64,000 nucleotides of DNA from Marinicella marina (GCF_030065545.1 NZ_JASJNC010000002.1:62001-126000); one strand, 5' to 3'; counted from the first letter of the stretch, positions 43,701-53,709 are shown. Program-made: numbers and translations. Notes: generated by a model from the sequence alone, not told the origin.

Positions 43701-44117
43701 TTAAATCAAAGCCATGGCACACAACACCAACAGACCAATGGTAGATGCCATACCAATTAAGTAGAAGTAGGAACGTGGGCTGGGGTTTTTCTCTGTGGCT
43801 ATGGCATAGTATAAAGTCATGTGTACGATTCGTGCGGCTGCAAAAGTCAAAACCAAGGCGTTGACCCAAATCACATTGGCACCTGTCATCACAGCCAATA
43901 ACGCGGCTCCCAAAAAGGCAGGAAAATTTTCTAATGAGTTCATAAAGGTTCGGTGTGCCCGAAAAACAAAAGAGGAATGACTCAGATCTTTATCGATTTT
44001 TCCAGGTACAGCCCCTTTTTGACTGGCTTTGGTGGTCGCAGCTATCAACGATTGTGTGACCAAGGTCGTCAGTGCAATGAGTATTCCAAGGTAGGCCAAG
44101 GTGTATGTTTCTTTCAT
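43701..44117 (-). CDS. MAPEG-family membrane protein
   Basis: A 138-residue protein with four membrane helices, typical of membrane-associated eicosanoid/glutathione-metabolism proteins: YLGILIALTTLVTQSLIAAT, the conserved FRAHRTFMNSLENFPAFLGAALL (the RxxxxxxxNxxExxP signature) and VHMTLYYAIA. Family members conjugate or reduce lipid-type substrates with glutathione. Which one cannot be decided. Confidence 0.88.
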   Translation of the reverse strand: MKETYTLAYLGILIALTTLVTQSLIAATTKASQKGAVPGKIDKDLSHSSFVFRAHRTFMNSLENFPAFLGAALLAVMTGANVIWVNALVLTFAAARIVHMTLYYAIATEKNPSPRSYFYLIGMASTIGLLVLCAMALI

Positions 44118-44298
44118 TCTATGTTCATGTTTTATAGCGCGTTAAATCAATCTACAGCCACTGAATGACCCGCTGTTTCTAGACCCCATCCAATGACCAT
44201 TTGGTTTTTTTATACAAGCTGTTAATGATATTCTGACACACTTTTTACCGCATGTTTGAAAAGATTATTCTTGAGCAATTAATTATCTAGGAGGATAC

Positions 44299-44457
44299 GT
44301 GGACTTAATCAGAATCTTATTTTAAATATTAATCCCACCACTGGGGGTATTTCTGCAAGTGGGATTGGGCGGTGCGTTTTGGTTGAACATTATTTTAACC
44401 ATCTTGGGTTATATTCCTGGCGTGGTTCATGCGAGCTATGTCATTGCAAAAAAATAA
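44299..44457 (+). pseudogene. Pmp3/YqaE (UPF0057) small membrane-protein gene with an internal TAA
   Basis: An AGGAGG site precedes a GTG at 44299. The frame reads MDLIRILF, then TAA at 44323-44325, then ILIPPLGVFLQVGIGGAF and WLNIILTILGYIPGVVHA, SYVIAKK and a stop. Except for the one nonsense codon this is a complete 52-codon Pmp3-type protein, with two helices and the conserved PPLGV and GGxxWxN motifs. It may be a recent inactivation or a sequencing error. A natural stop readthrough is possible but unsupported. Confidence 0.75.
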
Positions 44458-44474
44458 GGTCATTTAAATAACAA

Positions 44475-46793
44475 GTGGCTAAAAAGGATGCCAACTATGT
44501 GAATGGGGCAAGCTGTGTTAAAGTAAAAAAGACCTTCATAGACATTGAAATTTTGATCTTTTATCCATTCAGAAAACGCCTTTTAATAAACTGGTTTGTA
44601 TCAATTTTGAGCCTTTCTTTGTGTCTCAGTGTGGCTGCTCAGCAACAGTCTGATTGTTGGCAAAAAGATCAGGATACTGATGTATTGGCATTGTGTTTGC
44701 AGGCATATGATAGTGCAGCTTACAGCGCCAATAACCACGGTGCCATTGAGGTCGGTTTTAGGGTGGCTGATTTATACCAACAGCAAGGCGAATTCGCACG
44801 CAGTAATGAATTTTTATTGTCAATGTCGCAGCAGTTCCCGGATTTGACCAATCAGTTTCTAATCAGGCATCAACTGCTCCGAGACATGGGTATCAACCAT
44901 TACTATTTAAAAGATTATTCACAGGCGTTACAAATTTTTCAACAAGCTTTTGATATTGCGGATGTTCAACAGGACTTGTTGGCCTTATCAAAAAGCTACA
45001 ATGATTTGGGTGTGGTTTATAAAGCCCAATCTAGATTTGCTGACTCACTGTCTGCTTATCAGCAAAGCTTAAAAATCAAAGAAACGCTTGGCATTGATTT
45101 GGAGATTGCCAAGTCTTTGAATAACATTGCTAATGTGCTGTTGTTAATGGGAAAGTACGAGTCAGCCATCACCTACCACCGTCGCTCGTTGGCATTGTTT
45201 GAACAATTTGATCAACAAGACTTTGATGGTCGAGAACAAGTCATCCACATCAAAGACCAAATAGCCTTAGCGCTCAGCCGGATCGGTAAAGTAGATGAAG
45301 CCATTGAGATCTTGGAACAGTCAATTCAACAGACAAGTGAATGGCCTGCGCATGAATTGTTGTTATTTGAAACCCATTGTAATTTAGCGAAAATTTACTT
45401 ACTTAATGGACAAGTTGCAGCAGCATATGATGCCATTAATAAAACTCAGGATATATCAGGCATGAGGTCTGACCAAGTGCTGTTAAGGCATGAGGTGTAT
45501 GCCGCAGTTCATAGGGCCCAAAACGATTTTTTTCAAGCAGAGCGTGAAGCTTTGGCTGGACTTAATTTGGCTCAATTGAACAAAGACCAAGAACAGATTT
45601 CATTGTTTTTTAAGATGTTATCGGACATCAACCAGGCCCAAGGTGATGATGCCGCTGCATTGAATTATTTGCGTCAATTCATTGCTTCTCATGAAAATAA
45701 CTTGAAACAAAACTACGACACAGGCATCAAGTACTTACAAAACGAAATCGAATTACAGGTGCAACAAAAGAATTTAAGCCTGTTACAGAAGAACAATGAA
45801 ATTCAAGAGCTTCAAATCAGGAATCAACAGTGGTTGGTTTTTTCGGTGTTGTTGTTGGCAGCAATTTCAGCATTGTTGGTGTGGTGGTATTTCAAGAAAA
45901 AAGCCGCAGAAAAACAACAGTTATTAAATCAAATCACCTACCACAGAAAACAATTAGATGAGTTGAAAACACCAAAACAGCGCTTGGAATCATTTTTTAA
46001 AAACATCAAAGAACCAATGGTGTGCGTTGATCAAACCTATCGCATCACTCACCTCAACAGCGCTTTTTGTCAGTTTTTTAAACTACAAATGGATTCCAGT
46101 TTACAAATGCATTTACCAACCCTCCTGCCGGTTTTTGAGGTTGCGATTAATGGCATCACATTCAATCAGGATGAATTACCCAAGCAGCAGTTTGTGCCGG
46201 TGCAGATCAGTCAAACCAAACAAGTGCTGATGTGGATCAACGTCATGAGTCATATGGATAATACCATCGTGTTGTCATTACAACTTGAGCAGCACCAACA
46301 ACCGCTGCCAACAGATAGTTTCAACCTGGTAGCAAACAGCAACCAAATCAATGCCATTGTTGCTAAATTGAATGTGCTGAAAAACACCAATAACATCCTG
46401 ACCAAAGATTTAATCTTACAAATTGATCAAAAGCTTAAACTGGCTGATTCCGGGGTCGATGATTTGTCCCAAGCATACCGTACTTCGATGGTTGAGCTGA
46501 TGACCAGCAATCTGGAAGTGTGGCGCAAAAACACCCAAGGTGATCGCATCACACTGGCAGAAAAAAGTGCCGTTTGGAAAGTGACCATTGATGATGGCAG
46601 GTTACGTACTCGGGCCATGGACCGTTACTTGAGTTTAAAAACATTACCGAAAACACCGCGTTGGCGTTCTGTGGTAAAAACCAGTCATTATATTTTGGCT
46701 GAATGTCAACTCTCATTTGAGCAGCGCAAGTACCTCAATGATCGTTTGGAAGTATTTATGGTTAACTTAAAAGCTTATACTTCAGGTATTTAA
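44475..46793 (+). CDS. Exported TPR sensor with membrane helix, PAS-like segment and unknown C-terminal domain
   Basis: The product carries a signal-like segment ending AAQQ (about residue 57), then seven or eight TPR units (for example YSQALQIFQQAFDIADVQQD, FADSLSAYQQSLKIKETLG), a membrane helix (WLVFSVLLLAAISALLVWWYF), a coiled coil, a PAS-like part (IKEPMVCVDQTYRITHLNSAFCQFF) and an unassigned C-terminal domain ending DGRLRTRAMDRYLSLKTLP and PRWRSVVKTSHYILAEC. No kinase or GGDEF part is present. The start is uncertain: the GTG at 44475 gives a long N-terminal leader, and a TTG about 25 codons later would give a better signal peptide. Confidence 0.65.
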   Translation: MAKKDANYVNGASCVKVKKTFIDIEILIFYPFRKRLLINWFVSILSLSLCLSVAAQQQSDCWQKDQDTDVLALCLQAYDSAAYSANNHGAIEVGFRVADLYQQQGEFARSNEFLLSMSQQFPDLTNQFLIRHQLLRDMGINHYYLKDYSQALQIFQQAFDIADVQQDLLALSKSYNDLGVVYKAQSRFADSLSAYQQSLKIKETLGIDLEIAKSLNNIANVLLLMGKYESAITYHRRSLALFEQFDQQDFDGREQVIHIKDQIALALSRIGKVDEAIEILEQSIQQTSEWPAHELLLFETHCNLAKIYLLNGQVAAAYDAINKTQDISGMRSDQVLLRHEVYAAVHRAQNDFFQAEREALAGLNLAQLNKDQEQISLFFKMLSDINQAQGDDAAALNYLRQFIASHENNLKQNYDTGIKYLQNEIELQVQQKNLSLLQKNNEIQELQIRNQQWLVFSVLLLAAISALLVWWYFKKKAAEKQQLLNQITYHRKQLDELKTPKQRLESFFKNIKEPMVCVDQTYRITHLNSAFCQFFKLQMDSSLQMHLPTLLPVFEVAINGITFNQDELPKQQFVPVQISQTKQVLMWINVMSHMDNTIVLSLQLEQHQQPLPTDSFNLVANSNQINAIVAKLNVLKNTNNILTKDLILQIDQKLKLADSGVDDLSQAYRTSMVELMTSNLEVWRKNTQGDRITLAEKSAVWKVTIDDGRLRTRAMDRYLSLKTLPKTPRWRSVVKTSHYILAECQLSFEQRKYLNDRLEVFMVNLKAYTSGI

Positions 46794-46823
46794 ATCAGGT
46801 AATGATGACTGGTTAACTTTATT

Positions 46824-47336
46824 TTACTGTCTGGTTTTACAAACTTGGCAAGAGAACTCCAAGCCTTCACTCAAGTCATAATCAACATGGTGATTCTCAT
46901 CAAGTAGCACAGCTGGGCCAAGAATCAATGGCCTTACTTCACTGGGACTGTAATCTTGGTTGGACATGCTGGCGCAAACACAACTGGCATAAGCATAAGC
47001 CAGCCTGGCGGGCGTGTTATCAAAAAAATCATGTCTTTTCACTGGGTTTCGATTGACTAAAACGCCACCCACATAAATTTTGAGCTCCTTGTCATTGCCA
47101 CTCAGTTGTTTCACATCTTTGATGCCAATAGGGCAATCAACCGGTTTGTCTTTCAGCATCCCTTCCATGGCATTGCCGGTGATGTTGACCGTACCAATTT
47201 CAATCAACGATCCCTCTGAACAGAATGTCGGATCCGATGCATCTTGGTGAGCCATCACATTGTTGCTGACATACAGTAGACCCAAGGTCAAAGCTGCTGC
47301 TGTTTTCAATAGGGTGCTGTGCTTGTTATCACTCAT
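46824..47336 (-). CDS. Small exported protein of unknown function
   Basis: The 170-residue protein has a signal peptide (TAAALTLGLLYVSNNVMA) and a mature domain with cysteines in TFCSEG, VDCPIG, SCVCAS and SCQVCKTR. No known motif. It lies downstream of the calcium-binding-repeat gene on the same strand, with a terminator between, so it probably has its own promoter. The CxC and CxxC motifs could bind metal or form disulfides. Confidence 0.65.
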   Translation of the reverse strand: MSDNKHSTLLKTAAALTLGLLYVSNNVMAHQDASDPTFCSEGSLIEIGTVNITGNAMEGMLKDKPVDCPIGIKDVKQLSGNDKELKIYVGGVLVNRNPVKRHDFFDNTPARLAYAYASCVCASMSNQDYSPSEVRPLILGPAVLLDENHHVDYDLSEGLEFSCQVCKTRQ

Positions 47337-47483
47337 TTTGTTACCTCTTTTTTTATCGCTTTTATCGGGAAAAATAATTATAGCCTGTAGTTAAAATATA
47401 GGTGTTAAAACATGGGTATAAAGCGGGAAGCTTTGATAAAAAACCATTGGCATCAGCCAGTTAGGTGGAAGGAGTTTGATGGT

Positions 47484-47515
47484 TGAAAAACAAGAAAGGC
47501 CCCGCGGGGCCCTTC
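47484..47515 (-). terminator. Rho-independent terminator of the repeat-protein gene (minus strand)
   Basis: GGCCCCGCGGGGCC is a perfect 14-bp palindrome with a further paired AAG/CTT around one mismatch, followed on the minus strand by CTTGTTTTTC. Confidence 0.75.
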
Positions 47516-47534
47516 TGTTAAATGCGGTTTAAAG

Positions 47535-50500
47535 TTATTGTAAACATGCATCCACCGCATAAGTGGGCTCATTGAATAAATTTGCAGGCAATAAAGTAAC
47601 GTTCCTCATTTTGGTGTCACTGCCCCAACCACCGCGTAATTTATCGCGAGAATTAGAACTGTTACCGGTCAGCGTATCGCTGTGGCGGTTGCCACGTAAT
47701 TTATCTTTGGTATCACCGCCTGCCAGGTAGCCATCCAAAGTATCATCGCCGCGATTGCCCCAAATGCGATTTTTACCAGACAGGCCACGGATGCGATCGT
47801 TGCCACGGTTACCCCAGATCCAGTCAGTACCAGAGCCTGCGTTGATTAAATCATTATCACGATTACCAAAGATGATGTCACCGCTGCTGCCTCCATCTAT
47901 GGTGTCATGGCCTCGATTACCCCAAATAAAGTCTTTATCCGCGCCACCTGCGATGTAGTCATTGCCGCTGTTACCCCAAATGATGTCTTTGTTATCACCG
48001 CCAATGATGTGGTCATTTCCACTGTTACCAAAAGTAATGTTGGTGCCACTGCCGTTATTGATGTAGTCATTGTCTGAATTACCAAACAGCACATCTGTAC
48101 CGGATTCACCATAAATCATGTCGTTTCCGGTGTTACCGAATGCGACATCGGTGCCATCTCCGCCCATGATTCGATCGGCGCCACTGTTACCAAATAACAC
48201 ATCAGTGGAGCCATCACCTGAAATTATGTCACAGCCAGAATTACCGAATATGACATCAGTTGATCCACCACCTGAGATGGTATCGTTGCCTGAGTTACCA
48301 AAAGCCACATCCGTTCCGCCTTCTCCAGAGAGGTTATCATCACCAGTATTCCCGAACATGATATCAACGCCTTCTCCGCCAATGATTTCATCGTTGTCAC
48401 TGTTACCAAATAGCACATCGGTATCAGCACCGCCGTTGATGTAATCTTCGCCGCGATTACCAAAAATGATATCTACACCAGCATCACCGTATAAGCGGTC
48501 ACGTTTACTGCCCTCGCCATTTTCATTGCCGAATATCACATCTGTAGAACCACCGCCTGAAATGTAATCAGCATCGTCGCCTCCAAAGATGATGTCAACA
48601 CCATCGTTACCATATAAAAAGTCAGCGCCTTGGCTGCCAAAAATAAGGTCAACGCCATTACCGCCATTAACGGTGTCAGATGCATCGCCAGCAAAAATCA
48701 AATCAACCCCATCATTGCCTTCAATGCGATCAGCATCTTGACTACCAAAAATTAAGTCAACGCCATTGCCGCCATACATGGCATCGGTTCCGACACCACC
48801 TAACAACAAATCAAAGGGACCATCGTTGCCATAAACTTTGTCGTTACCGGTGTCACCAGAGACTAAATCAGCACCGTCATTGCCCTTTACGGTGTCATCG
48901 TCTTTGTTGCCAAAAACCAGGTCAAAATATTTTCCACCAGATAAGTTGTCGTTACCTTCGCCACCAAAGATGAAATCAAAACCACCTTTGCCATCGGCGG
49001 TGTCGTTGCCTTGGCTGCCAAAAACAAAGTCACCCAACAACTGGGTCAGGCCTGCACCAGTGGAATCAGAACCGGTGATGTTGTCGTTGCCATCGCCGGC
49101 GAAGAAAAAGCTGCCTAGTTTGAAATTAATGCCATACAAATTAATGGCTCCAGTCTTGGCATTACTTAGGGTGTCATCTTTTTGTTCACCAAAAATAAAA
49201 TCAATACCACGCTCACCTTTGATGGTGTCTTTACCTGGCTCACCGGTGTACCACAAATCACCTAAAATGATGTCAGTGAAACCTTCAGTGGCAACAATGC
49301 CGTCTTCACCTTTGTCAGCATCATCCTCACCACCAAACAACTTATCATCACCACCAGCGCCCAGAATCAGGTTGCCGATGTCAACATTGCCAGAAGCCCA
49401 GCTGTAGGTCTTACCCGCGCTGCCGTGGATTTCATCATCTCCTTTTCCACCAATCAAAAAATCATGGTGGTCGCCACCAAAAATTTTATCTTCATCGGGG
49501 CCAGCGAAAACGAAGTCCACACCGTCATGGGTCTCGATACAGTCATCACCTTGTAGTGTCACCACCAAATTGGGCTCATCTCCTGTTTTGATGCTGTCAT
49601 CCAAAGGGGTGCCAATCACCACACCGACGCCAAATACATCAAATTCAATGTCAAAATCTGTGTAATCTTCACACAAAGTCTCGCTTAACTTTTGTGCGAT
49701 TTCATCAGCATCTGTAGGCTTTCTGCGGTTGAGCCATTGATCGGAGTTTTTGTTAAGTTGATCAACACCTTCGCTTGTGGCTTCGAGGTAAGCAGGACTG
49801 ATCCAAGCATCAAATGCATGTTCAATTGAGGCCAGTTCATCAACGTTTACGATGGCAGTGGCGGTATCAACAAAGCTCATTCCTTTGTCATAGGCTAGAA
49901 CTCCCAATGATTCAGCCTCTGTCATGAGGCCTGTGGCCCTGACTTCAAATGCTGCAACTTCTTGGTAATCACCTGTTTCAGTGATGTTTACCGTCGGCAA
50001 ATAATTGGCCATTTGTTCAATTGATTCTTCGGTGCCAACGCAGTTGTGCATCTCCTCCTGTAACGCATCATAGTGTGCCTCTTCAGCTTCAGATAAATCA
50101 TCCAAAGGGTCTTCCAAAGGATCTTCACGGTCACTTTCCTCTTCATAGGCGTCAGCCACCAATTCAAACTCATTCAAATCATTTTCAAGCTGGATACCAC
50201 CTTGGTCAATACAATTAAAATAATGCGCTGTGTTGTGCTTGTTTTTATCCAAGTAAACCAGAATTTCATTGATTGTCTCATCGGCTGCTGCCAAATCTTG
50301 TTCAATTTGTGTGGTGCCAGCATTGACCACTTCGAGCACTTCGGTCTCGTTGTTGGTGAGTAACAGTTCACCAGCTTCGCTCAATTGTAAAACAGCGTTG
50401 GTGTAGTCTTCTAATAACTGACTGGTTTGAGACACAAATACTTCTGTTTGGCTGACTTGTTGTTCTTTCACTCTTTCCGCTTGAGCATAGATGTCCATTT

Positions 50501-51062
50501 GCTGAGCAAACAGCGCCTCAAGGCCGCGGAATTCAGACAACGGTTTGGGTTCATTTTGCCGCACATTGAACAGTGGGTCATAAACGCCCTTTGCCATTGG
50601 CAATACCACTCGGCCGCGATCAAACTTGCCGGTGACAGAGTAACTGATGTCGGTGTCAGCCGCGTTAGCCAACAGTTGATCGGAATAGAACACACTGCTG
50701 ATGCCTTCGATGATGATGTTGACGCGAACTGGTTCAATGGTATCAGGCACCTCAAGTATGCTGTGTAATTTTACCTGTGCAGCTTCGTTTTCGCCTTGTA
50801 TCAACCAAAACCAGATTTCTGCATCGGCTTTGTGTACATACAAGGCGCCAGAATCAACGACATCATTGAATAGCTCGATTGGGCTGGCTTTGTTTGTGGT
50901 ATTGGTTTGGACCAATGAGGTTTGAGATGCATGGTTATTTGTTAATGGTTGGTTTGGTTGTAGTTGATAGCCACTGACCATGGTGGCCCCTAAGGTCAAT
51001 CCGCTTAAGGCGGATATTTTTAAGATTTTCCGTAAATCCCAACGTAAATTATTCATTGTCAT
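47535..51062 (-). CDS. Large calcium-binding-repeat (RTX-like) surface or secreted protein
   Basis: The 1175-residue protein starts with a Sec-like signal (ILKISALSGLTLGATMVSG) and an acidic helical region (to about 490) with coiled coils. From about residue 490 it is nearly all glycine/aspartate nonapeptide repeats, in a pattern of 18-residue pairs such as GDGSTDVLFGNSGADRIM. These should bind calcium and fold as parallel beta-rolls. Unlike classical RTX proteins there is no C-terminal type I secretion signal and no hlyBD-like gene nearby. The ribosome-binding site AGAGGG precedes the ATG. The protein probably reaches the surface through a Sec-dependent path. Role may be adhesion, but there is no direct evidence. 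Confidence 0.8.
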   Translation of the reverse strand: MTMNNLRWDLRKILKISALSGLTLGATMVSGYQLQPNQPLTNNHASQTSLVQTNTTNKASPIELFNDVVDSGALYVHKADAEIWFWLIQGENEAAQVKLHSILEVPDTIEPVRVNIIIEGISSVFYSDQLLANAADTDISYSVTGKFDRGRVVLPMAKGVYDPLFNVRQNEPKPLSEFRGLEALFAQQMDIYAQAERVKEQQVSQTEVFVSQTSQLLEDYTNAVLQLSEAGELLLTNNETEVLEVVNAGTTQIEQDLAAADETINEILVYLDKNKHNTAHYFNCIDQGGIQLENDLNEFELVADAYEEESDREDPLEDPLDDLSEAEEAHYDALQEEMHNCVGTEESIEQMANYLPTVNITETGDYQEVAAFEVRATGLMTEAESLGVLAYDKGMSFVDTATAIVNVDELASIEHAFDAWISPAYLEATSEGVDQLNKNSDQWLNRRKPTDADEIAQKLSETLCEDYTDFDIEFDVFGVGVVIGTPLDDSIKTGDEPNLVVTLQGDDCIETHDGVDFVFAGPDEDKIFGGDHHDFLIGGKGDDEIHGSAGKTYSWASGNVDIGNLILGAGGDDKLFGGEDDADKGEDGIVATEGFTDIILGDLWYTGEPGKDTIKGERGIDFIFGEQKDDTLSNAKTGAINLYGINFKLGSFFFAGDGNDNITGSDSTGAGLTQLLGDFVFGSQGNDTADGKGGFDFIFGGEGNDNLSGGKYFDLVFGNKDDDTVKGNDGADLVSGDTGNDKVYGNDGPFDLLLGGVGTDAMYGGNGVDLIFGSQDADRIEGNDGVDLIFAGDASDTVNGGNGVDLIFGSQGADFLYGNDGVDIIFGGDDADYISGGGSTDVIFGNENGEGSKRDRLYGDAGVDIIFGNRGEDYINGGADTDVLFGNSDNDEIIGGEGVDIMFGNTGDDNLSGEGGTDVAFGNSGNDTISGGGSTDVIFGNSGCDIISGDGSTDVLFGNSGADRIMGGDGTDVAFGNTGNDMIYGESGTDVLFGNSDNDYINNGSGTNITFGNSGNDHIIGGDNKDIIWGNSGNDYIAGGADKDFIWGNRGHDTIDGGSSGDIIFGNRDNDLINAGSGTDWIWGNRGNDRIRGLSGKNRIWGNRGDDTLDGYLAGGDTKDKLRGNRHSDTLTGNSSNSRDKLRGGWGSDTKMRNVTLLPANLFNEPTYAVDACLQ

Positions 51063-51393
51063 TACCCTCTAAAAAGTATGTGTGAATGGTTCGGCTAAAT
51101 TACCGAGACCTAACCTCAGGTTAATCTCAGAGCCTCATTCAGCCCAGCAAATCAGCGGGGTAAATCGGGATTTTTTGGGTATATTTAGGGAAGGTGCTGA
51201 GAATATGTTACTGATAATGTTGATGATTATGGTTCCAGCAACAATGACAATGATACTTTCAAATCAGCTGGTGATTGGGGTGGCTGTTTTCTGTACCCAA
51301 AAACAATTTTTTCATTTTGTGCCCATCAGCACATGTAAATGACACAACTTCTGCTAAATTAATTGACTTTACTTTACTAACCACAGGTGATTT
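51063..51393. other. Divergent intergenic region
   Basis: The gap separates the calcium-binding-repeat gene and the S9 peptidase gene. A small hairpin TAACC-TCA-GGTTA lies at 51111-51123. No other gene or signal is recognised; a reading frame at 51082-51342 lacks a ribosome-binding site and protein features. Confidence 0.6.
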
Positions 51394-53373
51394 ATGACAC
51401 GCACAAGTAAACAGTTTTTCACTTTTTTACTATTGGTAATTTCGCTGGTAGCGTATGCCAAACAGTCCACACTTAACAACGGTAATTTGGTGATGCAGAA
51501 CATGCCAGCTATCCCGCAACAAATCAAAGCTGAATTGAACCGCTATCAAAACATCCGCTCAGCCAGTTTTGTTGAGTGGGCGGAAGATGATGAAAGCCTT
51601 TATATCAGCACACGATTTGGTGATGTCTCGCAGTTACACCGAGTCAGTCAGGCTGGTGGTACCAGGTATCAAATGACTTTCTTCGATGAGCCCATTGGTG
51701 CGGTTAGTAAACAACCAGGTGGGGCTGAATTGAGTTTTACCATGGATGCTGGTGGCAGTGAGTTTGCACAAATATTTGTGCTCGATCCGAGCACGGGCGA
51801 GAGTCGCATGATCAGTGATGGTGAATCACGTAACGGTCAAGTGGTGTGGAACAACGCGGGTACAGCCATGGCTTTTCAGAGCACCCGCAGGAATGGTGCT
51901 GCCAATGACTTATGGATTATTGAGCCTGATAATCCAGAAACAGCAGACATGATCCTGCCATCACCTGATGGCAGCTGGTGGGGCGTGACCGATTTCAGTG
52001 CAGATGACAGCCAGGTTTTGGTGGCTAATTACATCAGTGCCAATCAGTCAGGTGTCTATTTGTTAAATTTAGCTAACAAAAAGCTGACCCCTTTAGTGAA
52101 AACCGATGACAGCAAAAGCACTAACTTACCAATTGCTTTTGATGATTTAAACAACGGTTTTTTCTATATCACAGATCAGTACAGTGAGTTTTCACAATTG
52201 GCTTGGCAATCATTAGATAAGCCAAGTGCAAAACCAACCATCATCACGGCTGATATCAGCTGGGATATTGATAACATGGTGCTCAGTAATGATGGTCGTA
52301 GGGCCGCTTTCAGTAGCAATGAAAATGGACGTTCAGAATTGTATTTGATGGACGTGAAAAAACAAACCTATACAAAAATAACAGGCATGCCATTGGGTGT
52401 TTTTGGCGGCTATGACTTCAATCAGAGTGGCGATAAATTGGCCATTACCATCAACACGGCCCAAACGCCCAGTGATGTTTATGTCATTGAGCTTGAGAAA
52501 GATTTACTTAAAAGTAGTGCACTTACTCGCTGGACTTACAGTGAAGTCGGTGGTTTGAATACCAATCAGTTTGTGGTACCTGAAGTGATTTCATACCCGA
52601 CATTTGACCAGGTTGATGGTAAAGCTAGGCAGATTCCGGCCTTTGTTTACCGACCCAAAACAGCCGGGCCACACCCAGTGGTGATATCAATCCATGGTGG
52701 ACCTGAAGGACAAGCCAGGCCTTGGTTCAGTAGCACCTACCAAATGTGGGTGGATGAGTTGGGTGTTGCTGTGGTGGTGCCCAATGTACGTGGCTCTGAT
52801 GGTTATGGCAAAAGCTATTTACAAATGGACAATGGTTTTAAACGTGAAGACTCAGTCAAAGACATTGGTGCGCTGTTGGATTGGGTGGCACAACAAAATG
52901 ACTTAGATCAGGACCGCGTCGCAGTCTATGGTGGTAGCTACGGTGGATACATGGTTTTGGCCTCTTCAGTGCATTACAGCGACCGGCTTAAAGCTGCGGT
53001 GAATATTGTGGGCATTTCTAACTTTGTGACTTTTTTGGAAAACACCCAAGACTACAGACGTGACCTCAGACGGGTTGAATACGGTGATGAGAGAATCCCC
53101 GAAATGCGTGAATTTCTGAACAACATCAGCCCTTTGAACAACGTCGATAAAATCAACGTACCGATGTTTGTGGTTCAAGGTCAAAATGATCCCAGGGTGC
53201 CGGTCACAGAAGCCGATCAAATAGTCGCGGCACTGGAGGAAAAGCAACAAATAGTGTGGTACATGAACGCATTGAATGAGGGTCATGGATATCGCAAGAA
53301 AGAGAATCGCGATGTTTACCAACAAGCGGTTATACTGTTTTTGCAAAAATATTTGATCCCTAAGGAAGGATAA
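51394..53373 (+). CDS. Exported S9-family serine peptidase (prolyl oligopeptidase-like)
   Basis: A signal peptide (about 1-22, FLLLVISLVAYA) precedes a seven-blade propeller region and an alpha/beta-hydrolase catalytic domain. The triad is Ser515 in YGGSYGGYMVLAS, Asp about 599 in QGQNDPRVPVTEA and His631 in NEGHGYRKKENR. The length (659) suits the exported S9 group (acyl-aminoacyl or dipeptidyl type). It should digest proline-containing or N-blocked oligopeptides in the periplasm or outside. The AGGTGA site supports the start. Confidence 0.92.
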   Translation: MTRTSKQFFTFLLLVISLVAYAKQSTLNNGNLVMQNMPAIPQQIKAELNRYQNIRSASFVEWAEDDESLYISTRFGDVSQLHRVSQAGGTRYQMTFFDEPIGAVSKQPGGAELSFTMDAGGSEFAQIFVLDPSTGESRMISDGESRNGQVVWNNAGTAMAFQSTRRNGAANDLWIIEPDNPETADMILPSPDGSWWGVTDFSADDSQVLVANYISANQSGVYLLNLANKKLTPLVKTDDSKSTNLPIAFDDLNNGFFYITDQYSEFSQLAWQSLDKPSAKPTIITADISWDIDNMVLSNDGRRAAFSSNENGRSELYLMDVKKQTYTKITGMPLGVFGGYDFNQSGDKLAITINTAQTPSDVYVIELEKDLLKSSALTRWTYSEVGGLNTNQFVVPEVISYPTFDQVDGKARQIPAFVYRPKTAGPHPVVISIHGGPEGQARPWFSSTYQMWVDELGVAVVVPNVRGSDGYGKSYLQMDNGFKREDSVKDIGALLDWVAQQNDLDQDRVAVYGGSYGGYMVLASSVHYSDRLKAAVNIVGISNFVTFLENTQDYRRDLRRVEYGDERIPEMREFLNNISPLNNVDKINVPMFVVQGQNDPRVPVTEADQIVAALEEKQQIVWYMNALNEGHGYRKKENRDVYQQAVILFLQKYLIPKEG

Positions 53374-53457
53374 ATAGAGCAGCAGTTGTGTTGGTAGGGT
53401 GAGACAGAATTGATTGCGCTCACTCTGCCGATGCAGCGCTGATACCAACCAACCGGT

Positions 53458-53709
53458 TCAGTCTATCAGCAACTCGGAATCAACCAAATGCATGTGTTCT
53501 TTGACCAGTTGGTTGACCAATTCGATCACTTCTTTACGTGAGTTGTTGAAATGGTTTTTTTGATCAGGAAAAACTTGAATCTTAATGGCCAACATTTGAT
53601 TCCACTTTTCAAGAATCCTCAGTTTGTCTTCGTAATCGAGCTCTGAATCATTCATCACTTGTTGAGGTGATCGATAACCTTCAACAATCATGACATCATG
53701 CTCGATCAT
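53458..53709 (-). CDS. Small cytoplasmic protein of unknown function
   Basis: Starting at the ATG at 53709 the protein has 83 residues, with GYRSPQQVMNDSELDYEDKLRILEKWNQMLAIK as the main landmark. The pattern SPxxVxxDxxLxxxEKxxILxxW recurs in small bacterial proteins of unknown role. A longer frame to 53736 has no ribosome-binding site either. It lies between the S9 peptidase gene and a convergent terminator-free gap. Confidence 0.5.
   Translation of the reverse strand: MIEHDVMIVEGYRSPQQVMNDSELDYEDKLRILEKWNQMLAIKIQVFPDQKNHFNNSRKEVIELVNQLVKEHMHLVDSELLID

Noticed and set aside
47700-48900. Regular DNA repeats that could suggest a CRISPR array
   Set aside because: The periodicity is the 54-bp coding repeat of an in-frame protein; units are degenerate and have no spacers.
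48118-49407. Proline/leucine-rich frames opposite the calcium-repeat gene
   Set aside because: They are antisense shadows of the repeated glycine/aspartate codons.
51082-51342. 86-codon frame in the divergent gap
   Set aside because: No ribosome-binding site, no homology pattern and it overlaps likely promoter DNA.
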